Source of the DNA: Primula veris
Taxonomy: Eukaryota; Streptophyta; Magnoliopsida; Ericales; Primulaceae
Direction: 5' to 3'
Length of the DNA: 64,000 nucleotides
NCBI GenBank assembly: GCA_963682055.1
Contig: OY821749.1
Coordinates: 22,947,631-23,011,630, forward strand
Part shown: one piece after another, positions 11,819-24,300 of the stretch
Position numbering within the stretch: the stretch's first letter is position 1
Layout of the letters: each line of letters opens with the position of its first letter
Program-made: the position numbers and the translations under genes
The notes under the pieces: generated by a model
Databases searched by the model: none
Seen by the model: only the letters and a program-made list of their open reading frames with translations
Told to the model about the DNA's origin: nothing

Positions 11819-12335
11819 GGGTAAAATGCAAATAACCCCCTAATATATGGATTATTTTCAAATAACCCCTAGAAACTATCAACTCTTGTAACGAATTCCC
11901 ATAAACTATCAAACTTTTGCAAATAACCCCGATGCCGTCTTTTCAAGTGATATAATATCATGATCGATGATCCTTTTTGGTTTATTTTTAATTTAATATA
12001 ATAATTTTTTTTTGATATTCATGCTTGTCTTATAATTTTTTACATAAAGATAAAAAAATAGTTTTTTCATTTTTTTTAATACAGCCTTTTGTGATGACTT
12101 TTGTAGGATAATTGTAATATTAACTCGTGTGCAGTATTAAACTGCATATATCAAACAAATTATTTTGTAAAACGGAAAAGTGAATAAAACGTTATTTGTC
12201 ATTTTAAAGAGGAATTTTATGGTTATTTGCAAGTTTGATCGTTTATTTGTTTATGGGGTTAATTGCACGAATTGATGGTTTTCGAGGCTATTTAGAAATG
12301 ATCTATAGTTCTATGGGGTTATTTGCATTTTACCC
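11819..12335. mobile_element. TIR element inserted in the GPX core promoter
   Basis: The 517-bp segment begins GGGTAAAATGCAAATAACCC and ends with its exact inverse, so the terminal inverted repeat is about 21 bp. The 9 bp on each side (TATAATGAA and TATTATAAA) match at 7 of 9 positions, consistent with an aged Mutator-type target duplication. There is no coding capacity. The right edge is only 3 bp from the TATAAATA box (12339-12346) that probably drives GPX. A second TATA-like word, TTATAATG (11809-11816), lies at the left edge. Confidence 0.68.
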
Positions 12336-12338
12336 TAT

Positions 12339-12346
12339 TATAAATA
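12339..12346 (+). promoter_or_regulatory. Probable TATA box of GPX
   Basis: TATAAATA lies 53 bp before the first ATG (12399). That places a start site about 25-30 bp downstream and leaves a short 5' leader. The box directly adjoins the inserted TIR element. Confidence 0.5.
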
Positions 12347-12398
12347 TAAGATTCAAAAAACACAACAAAAAATAAAACACACTGTTTTTTAATAACAA

Positions 12399-15300
12399 AT
12401 GCTCTGTTCATCATCAGTTCGTGTTTTAATCCCACAAAGAAAAATCTGTCATAAAATCCTTTGTAATTTTGTAACACGTTTTAATATACCTCAATCTCAA
12501 ACCCCTTTAAATTTTTCTCCAAAAAGATCATTTACTAGTACACAAAAATCATATCATAATAATAAAAATAGTTTATTTAGTCCAAATTTGAGGGTGATTA
12601 GAGGAATGGCCAGCCAATCTGAGAAATCCAAATCTCTTTATGATTTCACTGTCAAGGTTTACCCCCTTCTCTTTCTATCTCTCTCTCTATATATATATAA
12701 TATGTATGTATATATATGTGTGTGTGTGTGTATTAATTGCTATATTAGTGTGCATTTGGACAATGTTTTCTTTATACTTGATCATGTAACTAAGGGCCTT
12801 TTTGGTTCATTAGCTTTTCTTCTTAGGTTTTTTTGGCAATATTTGGACAATTATTTCATTTGGACAATATTTGGCAACAATTTTTTTTCGTACCTTTTTA
12901 AGGTTTAGGACAATATTGCATTTGGACAATATTTGGCAACAGTTTCTTTTGTAGCTTTTTTATCTTTTTGCTTAAAAATTACAGGTCTTCGTTAGCTTTT
13001 AAAAAGCTAGATTTCGGGTTATAAAAAATAAAATAGCTCAGATTTTGCGGATTTTTTTAGGCTTTTCATCTAATTTTCATCTAAAAATTATCAAATTAGA
13101 AATTTTCAAATAAATTTTGTTTGTGTATTTACAAGCTACTTAGAAGTTAAAATAAGTAAAAATTGACTTGTTGAGAAAGATAAGTTAGAAACTTAGAAGT
13201 GACTCATGAGCAAGAAAGCTAAGATGGTGCCAAACAACACACTTTTATTAGACAAGCTTTTTTCCTATTGTTTTTTAAGCACCTATTTGAGCCCAAGAAA
13301 TCTGAAACCAAATGCAACCCGAGTATATAATATGTGACTCTGTCAACCCAATAGGAATATCCTAGTGGGCTAGAGCCCGCACTATCATATAGGAGGTGTA
13401 GGGTTCGAGTCTTGTTAATTAGGGGGTAGGTGTGAAATCTATTAATCCTCCTTAATAAGAAGAAAAAAAATGCGACCCTGACAGTTCTTTAGTTCAGTAA
13501 TTTTAAAAGGGATTTTTGTAGGAAATTATGCAATGGGTGTTTCTTTTGTAAATGATCTGGTTAAATCAAACTATTGATGACTTGGTTATTTATTTTATTT
13601 ACTTATGATTGAGCAGGTGTGACATTATCCTGTTTGGATATGGGATTTTGTCATGCTGTGCTAGTTTGATCTTTTCTATTTGGGTGTTTAGTATTAAAAA
13701 AGCCATTGCAGTTCAAACATTGTCAGTTTATGATACTTTTTTAGGGGAGAAAGAAGTTTAAATCTTTTTTCTGATTATTTTTTGATAACAATCATGGCCA
13801 GAAGTTATACACACAATGCTCTCATTGGAAAGGATATGAAGTTCAAAGCTCCAGAAAATAGGCTCCTATTTAGAATCCAAAAGAAAAAAAAAGACATTTA
13901 GTACTGGTAGTTTTGCTTAGTGATTTGTTCACATTGGTGTTTGGTAGCTCTACGACTAAGTCTTAGCTTGTCTTCTATAGCAAATCGAAAGGAGGTCGGG
14001 CTTAGCTAGTTAGCTTATTACCACAAATGCAAGAACTTGCCGGTGTAGGCTCGTTTATAAATAGCTTTTTGTTGATTGTAATAGTCGTATATTCGATGTT
14101 TTTAAAGTCCATACTACAGCCAAAGAAAACTTGAATAGTACTTTTAAGACTACTATTTGCTTTATAATATGGAGCAAACAGCTGTTGTTCATGTTTACTA
14201 ATATTGAGTTGAACCAATAACTGCGAGACTTACAGATGCATCAGTGCCTCTCTCATCTAACATGTCTTACCTTTATCTCTCTATATTTTACATGGATTGA
14301 TGGCAGGATGCTAAGGGGAATGACGTGGATCTTAACAAATATAAGGGGAAGGTCTTGCTTGTTGTAAATGTCGCATCCCAATGGTACATGAGTAGCTTAT
14401 TTGTTCTCTCTTTCATTGTTCATTTCCCTTTAGTTGTTGATTTTTATTTCTAGTGTTTTCGTTTTAGTTTAACTTGGATCAACGAATTTCATCCTTGACT
14501 TTGCATTATTACATAAATCATTATGATGTCTCCCTTCTCTTCTCATTTGCCTGGATGGTGGATCAGTTACTTTTAGCACTATTCTAGATTAGAGCTTTTT
14601 GGTAAAGGCTACTACACTAAAGGATAATCTCTTCATGTTAAGGAAGGGCATTAAGCGCGTCTAAGGAGCAAAAAAACTTAAGCTTTTTTAGCTTTTCAGC
14701 AAATAGTTTCTTTTTCTTTTTAACTATACGAGTAAAAGCGAACTTTGTAGCAAGTTCTTGAAAATAATGTTCTTTATAAATCATAAACTGTTATTTTCAT
14801 GTATCTTGAACTTTGTAATTGTCCTTTTGTCCCCTGAATATGGGAGTTTACAAGTCGTGCTTTGGATTCGCACAATATCCTGTTTTTTAACCTGCAGCTC
14901 AGTCGTTACTTTCTAATAACCTAACTATATCTATCTCAGACCTTGAGAAGTAACATAGATAGAGCATACTTATTGCTATGATTTTTTTTTGTAAAACTCT
15001 AGTTTTAACACTTTTCCTAATTTACCTAAACAGTGGGCTGACCAATTCAAACTATCCAGAGCTGAGCCAGTTATATGAGAAGTACAAAGATCAAGGTATT
15101 GTTTGCTATTCTCACCAATTTGTACGCCACGTTATAAAAATACTGTGTTCTCAGATGTAATAGCACTAATGCAGTCCTTAGTTATTTTCTTCACAATTTG
15201 GTGGATTTGGTTGCTTGTATAATGCAGGTCTGGAAATTTTGGCATTTCCTTGCAATCAGTTTGGTAATCAAGAGCCTGGTAACAATGAGCAGATTGTAGA

Positions 15301-16022
15301 GTTTGCTTGCACCCGCTTTAAAGCGGAATTCCCGATATTTGATAAGGTAAGTCCTTGGTGAATAATTGATTTTAGGATGGCCTTTTTGTTTCTTTGACTT
15401 TCAATTTTAGGTCCAAATCTTTTCAGATTTTCATTTGGCATAGATGGAAATTATAGTGTTCAGCTATTTTCTCCAAATAAGAGTACATGATCGTCTTATT
15501 TAACGGACCTCTTATGTTGAAGATAGAAAGAATGGGTATCTTTATTAGGAAAAAATGCCTAAATGGAAATTTTCAATCTATAAAGATCAATTACTCCCTA
15601 CTCTTCTTTTAACATGGTCGCGTGCACAGTAGAATATTTTATAGATTTTGTATTTATTTTCGCACAATTGTTTTCTTGTTTGGATTGGTTGGGTTGGGTG
15701 CTAAAGACTTAGAAGTCCTTTTTCATTGTTAGGTTGATGTGAATGGTGAGACAGCTGATCCTGTCTACAAGTTCCTCAAATCTAGCAAAGGTGGACTTTT
15801 CGGAGACAGTATCAAGTGGAATTTCGCAAAATTCTTGGTCGATAAAGAAGGAAATGTCGTTAGTCGTCATGCTCCCACTACTTCCCCTCTCAGCATCGAG
15901 GCAAGAACAATAATTAGTGTGCCTTGCAACTAACTATATAGTATAAATTCTCACTTTTCATAAACTTGAACTCGTTATTTCTCTTGCAGAAGGAGATCAA
16001 GAAGTTGTTGGGAGTTGCTTGA
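12399..16022 (+). CDS. GPX6: Phospholipid hydroperoxide glutathione peroxidase, organelle-targeted (GPX6-like)
   Basis: Six exons join to 238 aa: 12399-12656, 14307-14383, 15034-15095, 15228-15346, 15733-15900 and 15990-16022. Seen: a Ser/Arg-rich presequence (residues 1-69), then [17 protein letters not shown], the catalytic Cys in VNVASQCGLTNSNY (its codon is split across exons 2 and 3 as TG|T, hence Cys and not selenocysteine), [14 protein letters not shown] with a second conserved Cys and Gln, and WNFAKFLVD with the conserved Trp and Asn. Plant GPXs reduce lipid hydroperoxides and H2O2 using thioredoxin. The presequence and closest remembered match (Arabidopsis GPX6) suggest mitochondria. 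A second in-frame ATG at 12606 would give a cytosolic form of 169 aa. Odd: the last intron appears to start GAG|GCAAGA, a GC donor. No GT alternative keeps the conserved [11 protein letters not shown] ending. Confidence 0.95.
12795..13240. repeat. Repeat-rich part of GPX intron 1
   Basis: CATTTGGACAATATTTGGCA is present twice (about 12857 and 12920), 63 bp apart. The flanks TTTTTGGTTCATTAGCTTTT and GTGCCAAACAACAC face each other as loose inverted ends, with AAAAAGCTAG words between, resembling the dispersed elements in the MCTP introns. Confidence 0.4.
13321..13467 (+). mobile_element. tRNA-derived SINE in GPX intron 1
   Basis: An A-box-like TATCCTAGTGGGC is followed about 35 bp later by a B-box-like GGGTTCGAGTC, the internal RNA polymerase III promoter layout of tRNA genes. 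The segment ends in an A-rich tail (GAAGAAAAA). It is flanked by AAATGCAACCC (13310-13320) and AAATGCGACCC (13468-13478), a target duplication with 10 of 11 matches. It does not fold as a functional tRNA on inspection. A plant SINE inserted in the sense orientation is the best reading. Confidence 0.68.
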
Positions 16023-18382
16023 TTGCAGAGTTGGTTTTCTTCCTAATATGGGCAATAATCGCACTCTTACGGGGATGTTACTGTTAAGCTTTAGCCTTGT
16101 ATTGAAATTACAATCTTTTGCTTGATGTTGAAGCTCATGTACATTGGGTGTACACAATCTTGTTTTTAGTCCCTGCAATAACAATTATTCTGCGAACTCA
16201 AACATAGCTAAAGAAATATAACATTAGCCTAATCCCCATGTTGGGGTGTGGACCGTGTGGTTGAAGTGCCAGTTTTAAATGGGATTTCAGACTGTTGAAT
16301 GTGTTTTTGGGTGTTCTGCAATGAATGGTAATGGCATGTTTGTGTTAACTTTAAAATAAGAGAATATGTAGTTACTATCAAGTTAGGTAAGTGCAATGTT
16401 AGTTCACACTACACGGATGAGATACAAATTATGGAAACTCCGAATGAGTGTCACTGTGTCAGGATGTGCATATTGATACTGTGATGCTTTAGCTTTTATT
16501 TTAACTAGTACATAAAAGAAGTAGGTCTTTCTGATTTTCTGCATTTTATTATCCCGTTAATGCGCATTCTTTATTCATCCACGGGAGTGAAAGTTGCAGT
16601 AAAAACTGTATTACGGAAGGCTGTAGCGGAATGTCTGTCATTGAATCTCAAATTTTCATCGAACAAAATCTTTCTGATTGTAGCGGATCGTCCGTCATAA
16701 GGAAGATCATGTTTTCCATATTCGGATGCCCTAGTGAATTCGGTTGTTTAACAAGCTCAAACTGCCTGCCCTGTAAATACTTCCTATAAGTTGCCTTTAC
16801 ATATAAATGTACCCTTCCAGGCTCTACTGTTCCTCGAGTCTGTTGTCGTCCTCTCTTTGCAGCAAAACATATGAGATTGCTGCGCCAAAACCGGAGTCAG
16901 TTCTTACTGTTTACTATGTCGGACATGATTTTATCATGTACATAACTTTTAAGAATCAATCTGGAGAATAGTTGGCAGGTTTCAAGCATTGACATGGATA
17001 TATTCATTCCGGTTGGACACCGAAGTGTCCGTCTTTGCATCCTAGCGTTGAGATTCAATAATCCTCACATGGAGGAACTGATGTAACCCTCTTTGTGGGC
17101 GTCCGACCTTTAAATACTACAGTGCATGATTAAAAACCAGTATACCATGGCAAACATTGAAAATAAAACAAAACCTGATTTTCCGCTAGCATCAAGTACG
17201 GTGAGGGTAACGAGTGTTTGGGCAAGTTATGTTTAACTGCGATGGGTCGCCATTATATGTATGAGTATCTATAGCTCGCTCGCTCTCTGTTTCCTTGCAA
17301 TATGATATGATCTGGCGGTACAAAGATCTTTAACGTAGGAAGGGGGTTTATGTCACATTATTCCTACTTATGTACACATGAATAAAAAACATGATTAGTA
17401 GTATTAATGTTAGTAATAACCCTTGAATATTATTATGTATAAAAAAAATGTCAACATTATCCAAAAAATGATATTATGAATCCTACCCTTATAATACGTT
17501 TTAGTTTGAATTTTTTTTAAATATAAACCTATAACAAAAAAATGTGAATATATTAATGTGTACCAAATAGTTGCACATTATTTTCTTTAAATGTTTATCC
17601 AGTTCCTACGATATACAAAATGCATAATTTTATCAGACAAAATCCTTTCAGTTGAATGGTTGTTCTTTTATAAAAAGACTACAAACGAATATTTGTTATT
17701 GCACAGGTATGTAATTGTGAGTTAACATAAATTTTGCTTCTATCAAGGGACGATTCACAAGGGAAGGCGGAAATGCATACGCCGTAAAAAGGAGCTATGT
17801 GAGATTTAGTAAGGTTGTGCTCGGGAAGTGGAAAGTATAACTGGCATTCGGAATAACATTAGTAAAAAGTAAAAACTGGGCAGACTGGTTTCAATAGTAT
17901 ATTTGCGTGTATCTGCAATCTAACATAAGACATGATCTCTCCGAATTTCCGAATATATGCTCAGTCTTGAATCTTGATAAACTATGTAATGCTAGAAACC
18001 GGAACGCTAGTACAAAAATCTATAATAAACAGAATCTGGGATCATAACAAAACAAAACAACACCAATTGATAACACCGAAACAAGAGAACAGTAAACAAC
18101 AGTTAGTAGTCAAAGAAGCTATGCTTCCAACTTACAAACACAATCCGACAGGGGAGGGGCCAAGAATTAGCAAATATCAAATAAATGAAACTACAGAAAG
18201 CAGAATTATCCTACTAGTCAATAAAAAAGCACTTAAAAATAGCACCTTTTGACAATAATCTCAATCATAAACAACTAATCCCAGTAACACAAAGGTGGGC
18301 TCTAGAATGTAGTACATCAAATCGACACTACTAATATTATACAGGGCGCATATGTACATACAAGTACTGAGCCTCTCTCTTA
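16023..18382. other. Intergenic between convergent GPX and AHL genes
   Basis: Contains the 3' untranslated regions of both genes, which face each other. No coding exon was recognised. A short imperfect repeat, GTAGCGGAATGTCTGTCAT and GTAGCGGATCGTCCGTCAT, occurs near 16622 and 16680. The frame at 17974-18252 has no recognisable domain. Confidence 0.5.
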
Positions 18383-21300
18383 TCATCCTCGCGTCAAATC
18401 AAAGTCCCTCTGCGGATATGTATCAGGCCGAGAAACAGGCCAGGTGGCGGTGGTGGAAGAATTAGGAGTGGGGTTTTGGAGAGTAGTATTTGGAGGTGTA
18501 AGAGCTGTTATTTCACTGGATAAAAGCATAGGTTTCTTCTCTTCAATTTCAGACTCGGCAACTTCTTTTTTCTTCGGTTTGGTCCCATTACCGTACACAA
18601 AGCTGCAAACGACTACCTGCATTATGCATTTAAAAATTAACAATTAATTCCCGATATTAAATTTACTCGTTTGATAATAATCATCTTAGAATAACCAGTC
18701 CCATTGAAGTTTACTGATAGTCAGATAGTGTCTTATGTTCAAAAAACATCAAATTTTGCATCTACCACAAACTTGCAAAATACTACCTGAACGACGCCTT
18801 TTACATACTAATAGTTAATTTCCTATCTTAGTTTACACTTTTGTTAATAGTCTTCTTAAAATAATCAGTCCCAATGAAGTTTGCCGATAGCCATATAGTC
18901 TTATGTTCAACATTCTACCAAATTTTGCATCTACCAGGTTACAACAAAGCTGCAAACTACTGCCTGCACTACACATTTAAATATTACCAATTACTGTAAT
19001 TCTCTACCTTAAATTCTTTTGTTAGTAATCATTTTTGAAAAACCAGTCCCACTGAAGACTGAAGTTTACTGATAGTTGGATAGTGCCTTATGTTCAAATT
19101 TCCACCAAATTTCACGAATTATGAATCGTGATTATACAGTAAAGTAGCTTTGAGTATAGTATCCACATCAGACTCCAGTTCACATGTTTTCTTTAAAAAG
19201 GAAAGCATTCAGTAAAATGCATACTCCATCAGCCTTTCTATCTATCATTAGTTTGGAAAGACCCTTTCAACTTACTTCCCCCCCATTCATAAGGAGAGCC
19301 AAATGGCCTCTTCTAAAATAAAACAGTATTTACTTTTTACCACCCCACTTCTCTTGGTGTAAAAAATTCAGTATCTATAGCCGATAGAAATCATAGAATA
19401 CAACAATAGTAACGGATAAATACTAAAGAGTATGATAGAGAGGCTAAAATTTAGTATAGGTGAAATGGATAACTAATCTAGGCATCAAAAGTTAGATGCC
19501 CTCTTAATACCCTAATCTTACTTTGATTTTTCTAGAAAAATCATCTTAAAAAAACTCGTTCCATTGTATTTTACTAAAACTCAGGATTACTAAGCTAAAG
19601 AAATGAATCATTCACACAACATCTATACCTCCGCTATAATATAAGTTTTATGAGAAAAAAGGGGAATTAAATGGCATTTATCGACACAAGGCAGGAAGAA
19701 ATTTAGAAAAAGGTGTTGTCTGTTTTTGTGTAAGACTACAAGTCTTATATTTGCCAACATGAAAACATTATCTGGCATAGGCAAATTTTCAATTTTTCTC
19801 AAGTATAATGGAAATTAACCTGGACGGGGCTGGCTGCGATTAACTCGGAAACTCCACCTCCGATGACATGTCCATCGGGGCTACAGAGGGATACGCTTAT
19901 ACCACCAGTACGATTACGAACGCCACTTTCAGCAACCAAGTATGATCCGGACAAACACAATATCTGGAATCGTCCCTATTTAAATTTGAAGAGAAAAGAA
20001 AATGCTTATTGCTTATGACGAGACAGATTAAGCATAATGCAGAAGCTTGCCCATGCAAGCAAAAGATAGAACAATTGTGTAAAAGTAAGTAGAAACTTCT
20101 GATCACTTTGCATAATCAACTATTTGGATTTTATCATAAATCTGGGCTAATTACAGTTTCAAACACTAACTTATACACTAAACAGAAACCTTCAAACATC
20201 AAGTATTAGTTCACTGATATTGCATTTCCAGAGTATTAGTACACCCACTGTACCAAATAGGCTCAACCACAAGCTGGGGTTCTCATTAGATAAGATACAA
20301 CTACTTCATAAACCGTCATACAATATTAAAAACTGTAGTGCACTATTATGACAAGTCTTTTTCTATTTTAGTCCCCAAGACATAAAGAAAAATGTCAATT
20401 CACCTATGTTAAATTTTTCTGCGTCTTAGTACATTCACTGTACCAAATAGAATAAAAACACGGGCCAAGGTGCCAATTAGGTAAGAAACCAAAAACTTTA
20501 CACACTACTTTTACACATGTTCTATTCTAGTTCTCCAAAGAAATTGTGAGATTGGGGTACCATGTTAACCTCTTACTTTGTATACAAATCTAATGTTATG
20601 GTAAATATCCACATAAACTGCAAATTTTATAATATCACTTATCCTTCATTTGTTACGTAGATTGGGCCATTTGTGCTATAAGAGCTAAATAGAAGAAAGG
20701 CAACACACAGAGACCAATGAACAATATGTCGACATGAAATAGAATAAGGAAAGAGAGAAAAGCGGGTTGATGGAGCTTCAACCTCATATGTGATAGTAGT
20801 TGCACCAGGTGTAAGTTGGCGAAGTGTGACAGCAGAAACTGCACCATGCCCTGTCATTATGCATAATGCTCTAGGTCTTTGTTGCGCGAATGACAGTATT
20901 TTCACAGCAATGTCCTGTATAACAAGATTACCTTTTTATTACCAGAAACTTTTTTTATATTGTATCGAACACTTGAAAGTAACCAAACTGATTGTCAAGC
21001 GTGAACATTTTTAAAACAAACAGTGGCTTCCCACTTTTTGGATAGTAAAAGCAAGAAACGAGTACCTCTCCAACAGGGACATGGATAACATGGGGAGTAA
21101 AAGCCAATCCAGCTGAACTATTCATCCATTCTCCTGTGAGGAGAATAAACAAATAAAATTTACTATGGAATGTGATACAGAGATACAGGGGTGTGAGTGA
21201 AAATTTTGGTAAACATAAAGTTCATCCTAAAACATTTAATCAGTACAACAAACGGGGTCCCCATTTTGTGCAGTCAGTGAGTTAGATTGTAAAATGTCCA

Positions 21301-24300
21301 GTCACCTTTACAACCATTGGATTAAAAAATGGAGGGTTAGATGATACTTTTTCAATAATTAATTTAATTTTTCAATTTTTATTATATATTAGACAAATTA
21401 GGATTTAATAAATTAAAAACAAAATTTACAACACAATAAAAACCCAAATAAAAATATAGAACCTTAGTAGATACTACCCTAAATTTAATTATTAATCAAA
21501 ATTTGAAAAAAAGTAATAATTGAATATTTATTTTTAAAAACGGGACTTTGTGTCGTTCAATTGATTGACTGCACAAAAGAAAAACCCACAACAAACGAGG
21601 TGATGAGTTACTTTAAAATAAAGATAGACTGAGAACAAATATTAGTTCGTCAAACTATCAAGCAAATTCAGCAGAATTGTGTGAAAGTTCATTACACAAG
21701 TGGCCAATTAGAGTATGGATGTGGAGACCAGTTATCATTGTTCTTCACAAATTTGTCTTTGGACTTCATGAATGAGAAAAAAAAAAATTATAGGCTATAA
21801 TTGGGTTTACCAAAATTCGATACGCCATATACGTTCCCTTCAAATGGAGTGACATTCCATAACAAGAGAAGAAATGAGAATTCCATATCAACTAAAGCAC
21901 CTATACTATACATCTTACATCTAGAGAGGAAATGATACCCTTTCTGCACAAATTCAATATCGAATTCCTAAAAGCTCATATGAATGCAGGGGTTTTCACA
22001 AGGAAAGCATAAGTTACTACATAATTCTTTGCATGCTCCGCATATTATTAAAGCTTGGAATGTTTCACCACTCCCATAAATTTATAAGTTATGAGTAATA
22101 ATAATATCCACTGGTCAATGTTACAATATAGGTAAAAATGAAATATTCTAACTTAAAACTTCAATGTTTTTACAAAATACCAGGAGGAGACGTCACAAGC
22201 TAATGGCAAATAATCCTTCAGAAGCAAATAGTCACCATTACCTAAGGCCAGGGGCCAACTAATGGTTCTTCTCATACTTAAACAGGTAATTCATAGAAAG
22301 GGGGAAGAGTTAATTCTTGCTTGCATTCAGCTTATAAGTTAACAATCTAGATTAAGTAAAATAAAAGTAAGATAGTTTGCAGCAGCTTTAATAAAATGAT
22401 AATTTATTTTGCAGAAACAGCCCCTAAATTCAATTTTAAAGATTATGTATAACATGTGTCTTTGCAACAGATTATCAGCAACAACAAAATTAGATTTCAA
22501 ATATTACAGCTTTTGCTCTGCAACAAATCGCCTAAAACTAAGATTATCTAAATACAAGTCCTTACATTTATTTAAAAAAATAATTGAATAATACTATATT
22601 TAAAAAACAAAACAAATCAACCAAAGTTTCCAACTCCAAACACATGGAATAATGCAACTCTCGTTTTAACTTTTAAGTACAACCCAAAATACCAGGTTTT
22701 CGACAAAATATTCCAACAAAAACTATGTATGCAGAATCAAATACTAAGATAATGGCTTAATGCTATAACAATTATATCCCTTCTATGAAAATACTAATGC
22801 AAAGAAGTAAATGTATGAACCTAATCAAAACACAACTTTATAGGCAAAGTATTTCCCAACAAACTTAATTTATGGGGTTTCAAGTAACTTTTACCTAAAT
22901 TAAGCGTTATTTTTATTAGCAGGTAAAAATGAGGCAAGAGGCAGTTAAGAAAAGAATTGATTTTGGATTTTCTATAGCACATTTGGCTGAGAGATAAATA
23001 CTGGGAGACTGAAAATAAGGAGATGAAAAAATGATACAGCCATGCTGTATGCAGAGGTGAAAAGAGTGTTTCTTTGTATAACAATGGCTACAGTGTATCT
23101 GTAGTACCAAAATTATGATAGCGATAATTACTAAAACATTTGATACAAATTAGCTTTTGTGTTTCGATCGTTGCTAAATGGCTCATATACAAGTCTTAAT
23201 TTTAGCAAATAAGCCTCATATAGAACACTGCTGCAAGTGCTGCTATCCAAACTTGGTAGTATGTAGTACGTACACAGGCATTATGAGAAGCATGACAAAA
23301 TTATACTCCCTCCGTCCCATATCAATAGTCCACTTAGGGTTTCGACTCCGTCCTAAATCAATAGTCCGGTTTCCTTTTTTAGCACAATTTTTCCCTTTCT
23401 ACCCCTATTTATGAACTTGGGAATTAACAATGGTCTTTGGTTTATTTACCAACATTAAAAATTATTGACTCATTGACCAATATGGACCAAATTCGCATGT
23501 AACTAACCTATATAAACCTCCATGTGTAATTGCACCAACTCAATTTCACCATGACTAAAAATATAAAAGAACAAAAAAATGAAATCAAAACTTCAAACAG
23601 CAGACAAGTAGAAAACAACATGAATACTGGTGGTCTACATGCTCCTTTGGTTGATTTAAATTCTCCTTTGCTTGATTTGAATGCTCCGCCGACATACGAT
23701 GGTTATATTTCTTCAGCTCAAGCCAGGGAAAAATAGGACTCTTTTTATCGCATTTTTTTTTGGGACCATGACTCGCATTCACTCCTGGTGGTGTCGTGAT
23801 ATTATCGAACTCCTCATAATCATCCGAAAAATACTCACTATCACTTTCAACAATTTGTGGTGAATGAAAATAAAAATCATCATCTGATAAACTTTCAGGA
23901 GAAGTATTGAGGTAAGTAGGTGTATTTAGTGAGGAATCATTCATTATATACTTTGTAATGAAAATATGAATGTAGTTATGCACTTATATATAGGCTGTAA
24001 CTTTTTGGTGAAGGGAATTAGTAAAAGTTTAAAATTTTAGTGGAAGGAATTAGTAAAAGTTTAAAAATTGGTGATTTATCTACTTAAAAGTATTAGTCAC
24101 TGAGGAGAAAAAATTGGTGGAAAAATTGATCCCACGGTGGGAAAAAATAAAGATGGATTTTCAATAACAATTAATGTTCTCATATGGTCAATGTGGTATA
24201 CATTGGGATACAAAATTGTTAGTTACAAGTGACTACAATTATTAATGTCCATCCACTTCTTAAATAATTAATTGGGGGCAAAATTGGAACAACACTCTTT

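Noticed and set aside
13321..13467. Functional tRNA gene in GPX intron 1
   Set aside because: A and B boxes are degenerate, no acceptor or anticodon stem is apparent, and the flanking duplication and A-rich tail fit a SINE.
15001..15040. Selenocysteine in the GPX active site
   Set aside because: The codon is split across exons 2 and 3 as TG|T and reads Cys, as in other plant GPXs.
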